The position numbers and the translations under genes were made by a program. A stretch of DNA of 7,662 nucleotides from Candidatus Fermentibacteraceae bacterium (lineage in GTDB: Bacteria; Fermentibacterota; Fermentibacteria; Fermentibacterales; JCC-6), in contig JAOZQW010000100.1 of assembly GCA_029932015.1 (NCBI GenBank), forward strand, positions 1 through 7,662, read 5' to 3'. The notes under the pieces are model-generated. The model was not told where the DNA came from. It did not search any database and saw only the letters and a program-made list of their open reading frames with translations. Of the stretch, positions 1 through 5,114 are shown one piece after another. Each line of letters starts with the position of its first letter. The first letter of the stretch is position 1.

Positions 1-103
1 CATCCTCCACGTCTCTCCATCCCAGATATACGTCGAGAGGGCGCTCCATGGCTATACCCGCAAAACTCAGCATGTGAAACCGAGTGTCTACGAGGCAATG
101 TGA
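1..103 (+). CDS. Possible 3' end of a gene cut by the window edge (ambiguous)
   Basis: A plus-strand frame is open from position 2 to a TGA at 101-103 and would give the last 33 residues of a protein, ending in KPSVYEAM. I do not recognise a family. The opposite strand is also open in the same codon phase, with an ATG at 73-71 running off the left edge (product beginning MLSFAGIAMERPLDVY), so one frame may be the shadow of the other, or neither may be real. No ribosome binding site supports the minus-strand ATG. The last eight or so codons of the plus frame overlap a decayed copy of the repeat family that fills the next 400 bp. If the gene is real, a repeat may have entered its 3' end. Confidence 0.22.
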   Translation, partial: ILHVSPSQIYVERALHGYTRKTQHVKPSVYEAM

Positions 104-505
104 GAGGTCACGCGAATGATCAATCGGCGAAAGGCAGGTCATTAATTCGTGGGTGGTACGACTTATGCCGGGACGCCGAACGTCTGTGAGACGCCCCGCG
201 AATGATACAGTGGGCGGGAATCCGAACGATGTGAGGATCCCCGCTACAATCGGCGAAAGGCAGGTCATTAATTCGTGGGTGGTACGACTTATGCCGGGAA
301 TCCGAACGATAGTGAGGATCCCCGCGTAATTCGGCGAACGGCGGACCATCGGTCCGTCGCAATCCTCAGTTAGCTTCGCCGGGAATCCGAACGATAGTGA
401 GGATCCCCGCGTAATTCGGCGAACGGCGGACCATCGGTCCGCCGCAATCCTCAGTTAGCTTCGCCGGGAATCCGAACGATGTGAGGATCCCCGCGTAATT
501 CGGCG
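80..505 (-). repeat. Left hairpin-repeat array (five clear units plus one decayed)
   Basis: Five copies of a 30-32 nt imperfect palindrome lie at 169-200, 215-244, 295-325, 380-410 and 465-494. Read on the minus strand each is GGGGATCC, a loop of about 11-12 nt, then GGATTCCC; the stem has one G-T wobble and an extra C-G pair at its base. A sixth, decayed copy is at about 80-113: its second half resembles the other units and is followed by the same CGCGAATGAT as unit 169-200, while its first half carries the loop of the right-hand array. Two spacer types separate the units, both starting with (A)TCGGCGAA. Unit 169-200 has CG/CG where the others have AT/AT in the stem, a paired change. No protein reading makes sense here. 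The family is unknown to me; a REP/BIME-like palindromic element or a structured RNA are the main options. Confidence 0.85.
121..299. repeat. 53-bp exact direct repeat (121-173 and 247-299)
   Basis: Positions 121-173 recur without a mismatch at 247-299, 126 bp downstream. The copy comprises spacer type 1 (starting CAATCGGCGAAAGGCAGG) and the first few bases of the following hairpin unit. After that the copies diverge, because the first leads into the variant hairpin with CG pairs and the second into the common hairpin with AT pairs. Exact identity of the spacer beside a differing stem suggests recent duplication or gene conversion within the array. Confidence 0.9.
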
Positions 506-507
506 AA
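295..507. repeat. 85-bp tandem repeat, two and a half copies
   Basis: Hairpin cores start at 295, 380 and 465, a spacing of exactly 85 bp. Units 295-379 and 380-464 are almost identical; one difference is T versus C in an inner stem (357 versus 442). The third copy stops after its core plus GTAATTCGGCGAA. Each full unit holds a second hairpin, CGGCGGACC-ATC-GGTCCG(T/C)CG, at 339-359 and 424-444. CGGCGAA (332-338) can also pair with TTCGCCG (375-381), which encloses that hairpin. This outer stem shares bases with the next core hairpin, so the two folds compete. Confidence 0.9.
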
Positions 508-530
508 AGGCAGGTCAATGACCTGCCTTT
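506..530. repeat. Perfect 12-bp inverted repeat just past the tRNA 3' end
   Basis: AAAGGCAGGTCA (506-517), one base, then TGACCTGCCTTT (519-530) form a perfect palindrome that ends 7 nt from the encoded CCA of the tRNA. In the tRNA's direction the stem is followed by CGCCGAATT rather than a run of T, so it is a weak candidate for an intrinsic terminator. It could instead protect or define the 3' trailer. The left arm (AAAGGCAGGTCA) is identical to the start of spacer type 1 at 130-141 and 256-267; only here does it have an inverted partner. Confidence 0.75.
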
Positions 531-537
531 CAACGCA

Positions 538-613
538 TGGAGCGGGAAACGGGACTTGAACCCGCGACAGCTACCTTGGCAAGGTAGGGCTCTACCAACT
601 GAGCTATTCCCGC
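538..613 (-). tRNA. tRNA-Gly (anticodon GCC)
   Basis: On the minus strand the sequence folds as a complete cloverleaf: acceptor stem GCGGGAA/TTCCCGC, D arm GCTC-AGTTGGTA-GAGC, anticodon arm CTACC-TTGCCAA-GGTAG, a 5-nt variable loop, and T arm GCGGG-TTCAAGT-CCCGT. The anticodon in the centre of the seven-base loop is GCC, which reads glycine GGC and GGU codons. The discriminator base is U, as expected for bacterial tRNA-Gly, and CCA is encoded (538-540). It decodes glycine in translation. It stands alone between two hairpin arrays. I see no good promoter immediately upstream; the nearest candidate is about 230 nt upstream at 850-878. No second copy of its 3' end is present, so there is no sign of an attachment-site duplication. 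Confidence 0.97.
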
Positions 614-638
614 TCGTTAATGTAGTGGCCTGGTGTGA

Positions 639-790
639 GCGGGGATCCTCGTAGACACTCGGATGCCCGCGACAGGCACTCTATCGATCTCGCTAAGCGG
701 GGATCCTCGTAGACACTCGGATGCCCGCAACAGGCCTTCTATCTATCTGCTGCCTCAAGCGGGGACCCTCGTAGACACTCGGGTTCCCGC
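639..790 (+). repeat. Right hairpin-repeat array (three units)
   Basis: Three 32-nt imperfect palindromes lie at 639-670, 697-728 and 759-790. On the plus strand each reads GCGGGGAYCC, loop TCGTAGACACTC, then GGRTKCCCGC. Units 1 and 2 are identical, with one G-G mismatch in the 10-bp stem. Unit 3 changes T to C on one arm and A to G on the other, which keeps pairing, and turns the mismatch into a G-T wobble. The spacers are 26-30 nt and share ACAGGC followed by CTATC or TCTATC. The stem arms match those of the left array, but in the opposite orientation relative to the tRNA between them. Confidence 0.85.
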
Positions 791-848
791 AACAGGCACT
801 CTATCTCGTTCGAATCAGCTCTGTTTTCACTCTTGTTTGAGCGGTTCG

Positions 849-878
849 ATATATCTCCATAAACCGCGAATGTGTCAA
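849..878 (-). promoter_or_regulatory. Candidate sigma-70-type promoter toward the tRNA
   Basis: Immediately after the SPOR gene stop, the minus strand has a perfect -35 box TTGACA (878-873). A weak -10 follows: ATATAT with an 18-nt spacer (854-849), or TATATC with a 19-nt spacer. It would start a transcript near 840 running through the right hairpin array to the tRNA. The -35 match is good and the -10 is poor, so this is a guess from sequence alone. It overlaps the small hairpin at 841-867. Confidence 0.35.
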
Positions 879-879
879 G

Positions 880-1347
880 TCACGGCTGCCGGGAGGTTAC
901 CCAGGCACCGGGATAACCCAGATTGGAAAGAATCTCCACGTGCGCTTCTGCTTCCCCCCTTGTGGGAAATGCGCCTACCCTGACCTTCCAGTATCCATCC
1001 AGGTGATCGATGAAGACGGGCAGGGGTGTCACTCGTGCGACTATCTCCGCCAGCCTCTCTGCGGTATCCTCGGTCGTGGCAGCGGATATCTGAACAGTGT
1101 AGTGGGTTCCGGAGAGTATCTCCTCTTCGTATTGAACCGTGGAAAAATCAGGAACGCTCATTCCGGTGACCAGTTCAAAATCCGCAAATGGGTCACCCTC
1201 GTAGCCCGGCGGATCAGCAAATGGATCTATGGGTCCTGTGACAGTGGGTTCCCTGTCATTTTCGACGGACTCCCTCATAGCCGCACTGCTCCCGCAGGCG
1301 GTGAGACATAGCATCGTGATCAGGGCGGCTGCAAGCAGTGCCTTCAC
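880..1347 (-). CDS. SPOR-domain lipoprotein
   Basis: This 155-residue protein starts at a GTG whose bases overlap the stop of the preceding gene (GTGA). The N terminus is a lipoprotein signal: Lys2, a hydrophobic stretch, then the lipobox L15-T16-A17-C18, which predicts lipidation at Cys18. An acidic, Pro/Gly-rich linker (about 20-75) contains the pentapeptide DPFAD twice (41-45 and 52-56). Residues 82-152 match a SPOR domain: YTVQISA, then a helix, WKVRVGAFPTRGEAEAHVEIL, and a final strand. SPOR domains bind glycan strands lacking stem peptides, and many sit at division sites, so a role at the septum or cell wall is likely but inferred. It is the last gene of the minus-strand operon. It is not recognisable as a specific named protein such as DamX, FtsN or RlpA. 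Confidence 0.88.
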   Translation of the reverse strand: MKALLAAALITMLCLTACGSSAAMRESVENDREPTVTGPIDPFADPPGYEGDPFADFELVTGMSVPDFSTVQYEEEILSGTHYTVQISAATTEDTAERLAEIVARVTPLPVFIDHLDGYWKVRVGAFPTRGEAEAHVEILSNLGYPGAWVTSRQP

Positions 1348-2291
1348 TCGACCCTCCTCTTCTCTTCAGCATCGATGAACAGGTCGAGGAGCGGAAGCAT
1401 CAGCTCATGGCTTCCTGTCACCTCCACCGCCCTGCCCCCGAGAGCTCTGACAGGTCTATGGACTACATTGTTCAGAGGTCTGTACTGCCTGATCATATCA
1501 AAGCTGGCAGCAGTGAATTCACCAACATCATGCCCGAGATTCCGAGCGGATGTGAGGAGCTTGAGAAACACTTCTGGCATGACGACCGCAGAACCTGCAT
1601 TGATGACGACTCCACCTCGGAGGGATGCTATCCTGCCACCGAGGACATCATAATCTCTTTCCGCAGCACATCCCAGACTCCCCCAGTCCAGAGCCGGACA
1701 TGGATGTACAATGTCACCCCCGAGGGCGGGATGAACAGTCACAGGCCGCTCTGCCAGTACTGCTGCGGCCAGAGGGCTCACCGAAGGGTCCCCCCCCTCT
1801 GAGAGCACTTTCCTGCCGAGTGCTTCACCAAGGCCGAGTTTTCCTGAATCAGCTTCGTCAACTGCGGAGGACCAGATATTGCAGGTCTCCTCCCACATAC
1901 CAAAACTGCCGTCGGCGATACCGGACTCGACATCCTCGGATGTCTCCCCGAAGAGGGCGATCTCAATGTCGTGGATGGTTCCGGCACCATTCGTGGCCAG
2001 ACTGTCTATCCTGCCCTCTTTCAGCCACTTCACAAGCAGTGGTCCGAGTCCGCATTTGATTACGTGCCCTCCGTACATGAGGATCCGGGAAGCCCCGCTC
2101 TCCCTGGCATCGAGTATCGAACCAGCCAGTACTTTCATCTCACTGACTGCAAGCACATCAGGCAGCGACTCTATGAAATCGACAGCACCTGATCCACGAG
2201 ATGAACGGATGAGAAGGCTGGCCGAGACCTTGCTCGCCCTGCTGCCGACGCTCTTCATCTTCAGCCTGCTCCTGTCGAAATCAGCGCTCAC
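1344..2291 (-). CDS. Conserved uncharacterised protein, deoxyhypusine-synthase-like
   Basis: The product has 315 residues and a GTG start overlapping the truA stop (GTGA). No signal peptide or membrane segment is visible, so it is probably cytoplasmic. Striking motifs are GGHVIKCGLGP (75-85), LATNGAGTIHDIEIALFG (98-115), TSEDVESGIADGSFGMWEET (117-136), GGVVINAGSAVVMPEVFL (226-243) and the tail GSHELMLPLL (293-302). The glycine-rich strands and the NGA-x3-HDIE-xALFG motif recall the Rossmann-like fold of deoxyhypusine synthase and of LOR/SDH-type proteins. I recall similar sequences in other bacteria without a proven function. The canonical deoxyhypusine synthase active site is not evident to me, and bacteria generally lack eIF5A, so that activity should not be assumed. 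A dinucleotide-binding enzyme is plausible. An 8-G coding run lies at 1790-1797. Confidence 0.75.
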   Translation of the reverse strand: MSADFDRSRLKMKSVGSRASKVSASLLIRSSRGSGAVDFIESLPDVLAVSEMKVLAGSILDARESGASRILMYGGHVIKCGLGPLLVKWLKEGRIDSLATNGAGTIHDIEIALFGETSEDVESGIADGSFGMWEETCNIWSSAVDEADSGKLGLGEALGRKVLSEGGDPSVSPLAAAVLAERPVTVHPALGGDIVHPCPALDWGSLGCAAERDYDVLGGRIASLRGGVVINAGSAVVMPEVFLKLLTSARNLGHDVGEFTAASFDMIRQYRPLNNVVHRPVRALGGRAVEVTGSHELMLPLLDLFIDAEEKRRVE

Positions 2292-3013
2292 CTGTACCTC
2301 ACTTTCAGAAGGGTCAATCCCCTGGCCGGGAGAGATGTCCCTGCCCTGCTCCTGTCACCGCTTTTCAGAAGTTCGGTGACAAGCTCCGGGGGTTCCGCTC
2401 CCGAGCCGATCCTGAGGAGCGTACCGGCCCATATCCTCACCAGCCCTCTAAGAAACCTGTTCGCATGGATGAACAAAGTCCACCCGAGCCTGTCTTCGGA
2501 GACCCCGGTACCGATAACATCAACCAGCCAGTCCGAGTTGCCGCTGCCCTCCTTGGCCATCGCCTTCCAGTCCGCGCTTCCGACTGACAGTACTGCAGCT
2601 CTCTGCATCCGGCCGGTATCAAGAGGAATATCACTGGTGAAGCTGTAACGTGACACAAGCGGGTGTGAAGCCCTGGTCACGCGGTAGCGATATAGTCTTG
2701 AGACGGCGCTGAACCTCGAATGGAAGTCATCCGGAACCTCACTTACGGACAGAATTGCCATATCATCAGGGAGAAGGGAGCTGAAGCCTTTTGATATGCG
2801 CTCCATTTCCTTCGGATATATGTCGATATGAGCCACCTGGCCTGCGGCATGGACCCCTGCATCAGTCCGACCTGAGCCGGTCACAGAAACGCGTCGGTTG
2901 CACATGCTTTCGAGCGCAGACTCCATCTCTCCCTGTACGGTCCTCTCTCCGGGCTGGATCTGCCAGCCCCTGAATTCAGTTCCGTCATACTCAACCAGAA
3001 GCCTAACGCGCAT
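2288..3013 (-). CDS. truA: tRNA pseudouridine synthase A
   Basis: TruA converts uridines 38-40 in the anticodon arm of tRNAs to pseudouridine in the cytoplasm. The 241-residue protein has the family hallmarks: an N-terminal VEYDGTEFRGWQ (7-18), the catalytic loop SGRTDAGVHA with nucleophile Asp51, RLYRYRV in the middle, and the C-terminal VRIWAGTLLRIG plus PARGLTL. Length is near the lower end for the family and nothing is missing. Start is ATG with only a weak ribosome binding site (AGCAGG about 9 nt upstream). It lies 33 nt after the membrane-protein gene and overlaps the next gene by four bases (GTGA), suggesting coupling. The operon also encodes an RluD-type enzyme, so two pseudouridine synthases are probably made together. 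Confidence 0.96.
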   Translation of the reverse strand: MRVRLLVEYDGTEFRGWQIQPGERTVQGEMESALESMCNRRVSVTGSGRTDAGVHAAGQVAHIDIYPKEMERISKGFSSLLPDDMAILSVSEVPDDFHSRFSAVSRLYRYRVTRASHPLVSRYSFTSDIPLDTGRMQRAAVLSVGSADWKAMAKEGSGNSDWLVDVIGTGVSEDRLGWTLFIHANRFLRGLVRIWAGTLLRIGSGAEPPELVTELLKSGDRSRAGTSLPARGLTLLKVRYR

Positions 3014-3046
3014 GGGTCAACCTGCTTCTCTTTGAAAGGACTTCTA

Positions 3047-3643
3047 TCATGGCAGACCTGCCGCGCCGGAAAGGAGAAGACCCCATGCCAGAGACGAAGA
3101 GAGGATGTAGTGATGGCATCTTGCCGAGGTATGACTGCCACTGAATTCTCCGTCGGTATCGGGGAGATTCGAGAGGGAAGCTTTGAACGAATCACCGATA
3201 CCAGACCCCAGACTCCTTCGATGTACATACTCCGATCTGACAGACTTCGAATAAGGTCCTGCGAGAGCCAGGACCATTGAAAGGCTGTCAAGAAATACGC
3301 CGAAGTGTGATCGCGTCCTGCTTGATACCTCATGCAGTAACGCAGACATCCTGGAAGTGCCAAGCGCTCCGGCCATCGATGTTCCTGCGGCCACGGCGGC
3401 CAGCCATCTCAGAGATCTGCCGGTCAAATCAGGATTCGAGGTCCAGAGACCCCATCCGAGAGAGAGCAGAGGAGCGAGAGCGAGAAGAAGGAGCCTTGCT
3501 GACACATTCCGGCCGGAGCCTAGAAGGGCTGCAACCGGGAAGAGAATATAGATCGGAAGAAGCTGAGCATTAATCAGAAAAGCGGATGCGGGACCTGCAA
3601 CCAGGCCGCTGAAGAGAAGGAGCGAGTAGGCCCGATCAGTCAT
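3047..3643 (-). CDS. Small polytopic membrane protein, function unknown
   Basis: This 198-residue product is strongly hydrophobic. I see likely membrane segments at about 6-25, 28-45, 49-68 and 77-94, a weaker one at 115-131, and a last one at 180-197. A basic and polar stretch (about 132-178, including VRSEYVHRRSLGSG) probably faces the cytoplasm. The ATG start overlaps the rluD stop by eight bases (ATGACTGA), with AAAGGGAT upstream as a modest ribosome binding site. I do not recognise the family. In Firmicutes the ECF transporter component ecfT commonly precedes truA, and the layout of several N-terminal helices plus a basic loop is vaguely similar. However, the protein is shorter than EcfT and no ATPase genes are nearby, so that idea is weak. 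Confidence 0.75.
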   Translation of the reverse strand: MTDRAYSLLLFSGLVAGPASAFLINAQLLPIYILFPVAALLGSGRNVSARLLLLALAPLLSLGWGLWTSNPDLTGRSLRWLAAVAAGTSMAGALGTSRMSALLHEVSSRTRSHFGVFLDSLSMVLALAGPYSKSVRSEYVHRRSLGSGIGDSFKASLSNLPDTDGEFSGSHTSARCHHYILSSSLAWGLLLSGAAGLP

Positions 3644-4613
3644 CGATATCCCTTTCGAGCATTCTCATAACCAGTCTGAACTCGAGAGGTGGAGAGTGGT
3701 TGAATTCGATCTGCTCTCCGGTCACCGGGTGCTCGAAGCCGAGTGTCTCAGCGTGAAGCATCTGGTGACCCGCGGTGCGGAGCACGCCTTCGACCAGTTC
3801 CCGGTTCCTCTTCGTAGATGCGATACCTTTCGGAGAGAGTCCACCGTATTTCTCATCAGCGATGAGAGGGGAGTTTTTCAGCATGGCCATATGTACCCTG
3901 ATCTGATGGGTCCGGCCCGTCTCCAGCCTGCACTCGACAAGACTGGCAAGCCTGTACTTCTTCAGCAGGCGGTAGTTGGTTACGGCCCTTTTCCCTGACT
4001 GCGTTATCGTCATCCTCTGCCGATTCCTGAGATCCCTCCCTATCGGAGCATCCAGCCTCTCGAGTACTGGAGACGGCCTTCCCCATACGAGAGCGATGTA
4101 CCTTCTCTTCACTGTTCGCGCAGAGAGCTGCTCCGAGAGTCCCCGGTGAGTGAGATTGTCCTTCGCCGCCATCATCAGGCCGGTAGTGTCCTTATCGAGT
4201 CTATGGACTATCCCGGGACGGAGTTCACCGGATATCCCGGAGAGCCTGTCGCAATGAGCCATGAGCGCATTGACAAGGGTCCCTCCGCTGCATGTACCTG
4301 AAGGGTGGATAATAAGACCGGCCTGCTTGTTGATGACAAGCAGATGCTCGTCCTCGAAGACGATATCAAGGGGGATATCCTCAGGAACAAGATCAACAGG
4401 TCTGGGATCGGGCACCTCGAGCAGAATTGTGCTGCCTTTCCTCACTTTCGTCGCAGGCTTCTCCACACGGACGCCATCAACACTCACATGACCATTGACG
4501 ATCAATGTACTGATATAGCTCCGGCTCTGCTCCACATCATCCTGCAGAGAGAGATATGTATCAAGCCTGAGCCCGGACTCTCCGTCCTCGACAAGGCTCT
4601 CGAAATATTCCAA
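3636..4613 (-). CDS. rluD: RluD-family 23S rRNA pseudouridine synthase
   Basis: This 325-residue protein matches the RluA/RluC/RluD family in length and order: an N-terminal S4 RNA-binding domain (about 15-70, with LRLDTYLS and VNGHVSVDG), then the catalytic domain. The motif HRLDKDTTG (137-145) contains the catalytic Asp140, and LETGRTHQIRVH is the expected C-terminal motif. RluD enzymes form pseudouridines in helix 69 of 23S rRNA; RluC-type specificity cannot be excluded. Start is a TTG nine bases after the upstream stop, with a weak GGGG motif before it. No ATG or GTG alternative lies between the stop and the conserved region, although a CTG directly after the stop is possible. The gene is in the same frame as the upstream lipoprotein, separated by one TGA. 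Confidence 0.94.
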   Translation of the reverse strand: MEYFESLVEDGESGLRLDTYLSLQDDVEQSRSYISTLIVNGHVSVDGVRVEKPATKVRKGSTILLEVPDPRPVDLVPEDIPLDIVFEDEHLLVINKQAGLIIHPSGTCSGGTLVNALMAHCDRLSGISGELRPGIVHRLDKDTTGLMMAAKDNLTHRGLSEQLSARTVKRRYIALVWGRPSPVLERLDAPIGRDLRNRQRMTITQSGKRAVTNYRLLKKYRLASLVECRLETGRTHQIRVHMAMLKNSPLIADEKYGGLSPKGIASTKRNRELVEGVLRTAGHQMLHAETLGFEHPVTGEQIEFNHSPPLEFRLVMRMLERDIDD

Positions 4614-4622
4614 GATCCCCAG

Positions 4623-5114
4623 TCAGAGTCTCTTGATGAGATGAAAACCGAAATCGGTTTCTACGATTCCAGAAACCTCACCTGAGTCAGTAGAAAAAGC
4701 TGCTGCCTCAAACTCCTCGACCATGGCGCCCTCGGTGAAGTCAGGCAGCAGGCCGCTGTCGGAGGAGGTTGTGCAGTCTGAATAGTGAAATGCCAATTCC
4801 TCGAAAGTAGCCTCCCCATTCAGAAGCGACTCGTGAATGCTGTTCATGAGATCTGTAGCCTCTGCCCTGCTCCTCGCCACACCCCTGACACCTGTCCCAA
4901 GCCAGGAGATGAGAATGTGCCGCGCACGGATGTAACCGGGCTGGGGGGGGGCAGGCTCTGGGAGAACATCAGGAGCAGTCACGGAATATGAACTGTCCTG
5001 CATAGAAGTCAGGCTGTCAGGAGAAATATCGATATTACTCTCCTCAGAACCTCCACAAGAGAAGAGTATGACCGTGAGAGAGAGAACAAAAACAGGCAAA
5101 GGTATCCTTCTCAT
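4623..5114 (-). CDS. Parvulin-type (PpiC) peptidyl-prolyl isomerase lipoprotein
   Basis: The product has 163 residues. It starts with a lipoprotein signal (two Arg, a hydrophobic core, lipobox L17-F18-S19-C20), so it should be anchored to a membrane through Cys20. A Ser/Pro-rich linker reaches residue 60. Residues 61-163 form one parvulin domain, starting RARHIL (His66) and ending FGFHLI (His158). The SDC motif (Cys114) matches the catalytic Cys position of Pin1 and E. coli PpiC. It probably isomerises prolyl bonds in secreted or outer-membrane proteins. The ATG is well supported by GGAGG at 5121-5125, six bases upstream. This is the first gene of the operon. A run of nine C (4943-4951) in the linker is a possible slippage site. 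Confidence 0.9.
   Translation of the reverse strand: MRRIPLPVFVLSLTVILFSCGGSEESNIDISPDSLTSMQDSSYSVTAPDVLPEPAPPQPGYIRARHILISWLGTGVRGVARSRAEATDLMNSIHESLLNGEATFEELAFHYSDCTTSSDSGLLPDFTEGAMVEEFEAAAFSTDSGEVSGIVETDFGFHLIKRL

Larger units (their letters stand above)
614..879. other. Non-coding stretch between tRNA-Gly and the SPOR gene
   Basis: This stretch holds the three-unit right array and, at 841-867, a weak hairpin (GCGGTT/AACCGC, 15-nt loop containing the palindrome GATATATC). I find no convincing gene: the open plus-strand frame starting at 663 is made of repeat sequence and then runs antisense into the SPOR gene. No T-rich intrinsic terminator follows the SPOR stop codon, so operon transcripts may read through or end by another mechanism. 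Confidence 0.6.

Noticed and set aside
120..362. Minus-strand open frame of 80 codons in the left array
   Set aside because: It is read entirely from repeat DNA, and its protein is a repeated low-complexity string with no ribosome binding site.
80..505. CRISPR array
   Set aside because: The repeated unit is a hairpin with spacers that are themselves repeated, not unique. Unit spacing is irregular apart from the 85-bp block, and no cas genes are present.
538..613. tRNA used as an integration site for a genomic island
   Set aside because: No duplicated tRNA 3' end is found within the window and no integrase gene is visible on either side.
80..790. Integron attC cassette array
   Set aside because: I see no core-site motifs of the RYYYAAC/GTTRRRY type, no cassette genes between units and no integrase.
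841..867. Intrinsic terminator of the SPOR operon
   Set aside because: The stem is only six base pairs with a 15-nt loop, and no T run follows on the minus strand.
663..983. Plus-strand open frame of 106 codons
   Set aside because: Its first part is the right hairpin array and its last part is antisense to the SPOR-domain gene.
1879..2379. 166-codon plus-strand frame
   Set aside because: It is antisense to the deoxyhypusine-synthase-like gene and the end of truA, with no motif or start signal.
4611..4625. Alternative genetic code with TGA read as an amino acid
   Set aside because: The genes in the window end properly at TGA, including overlapping GTGA and ATGACTGA junctions, so TGA is an ordinary stop here.
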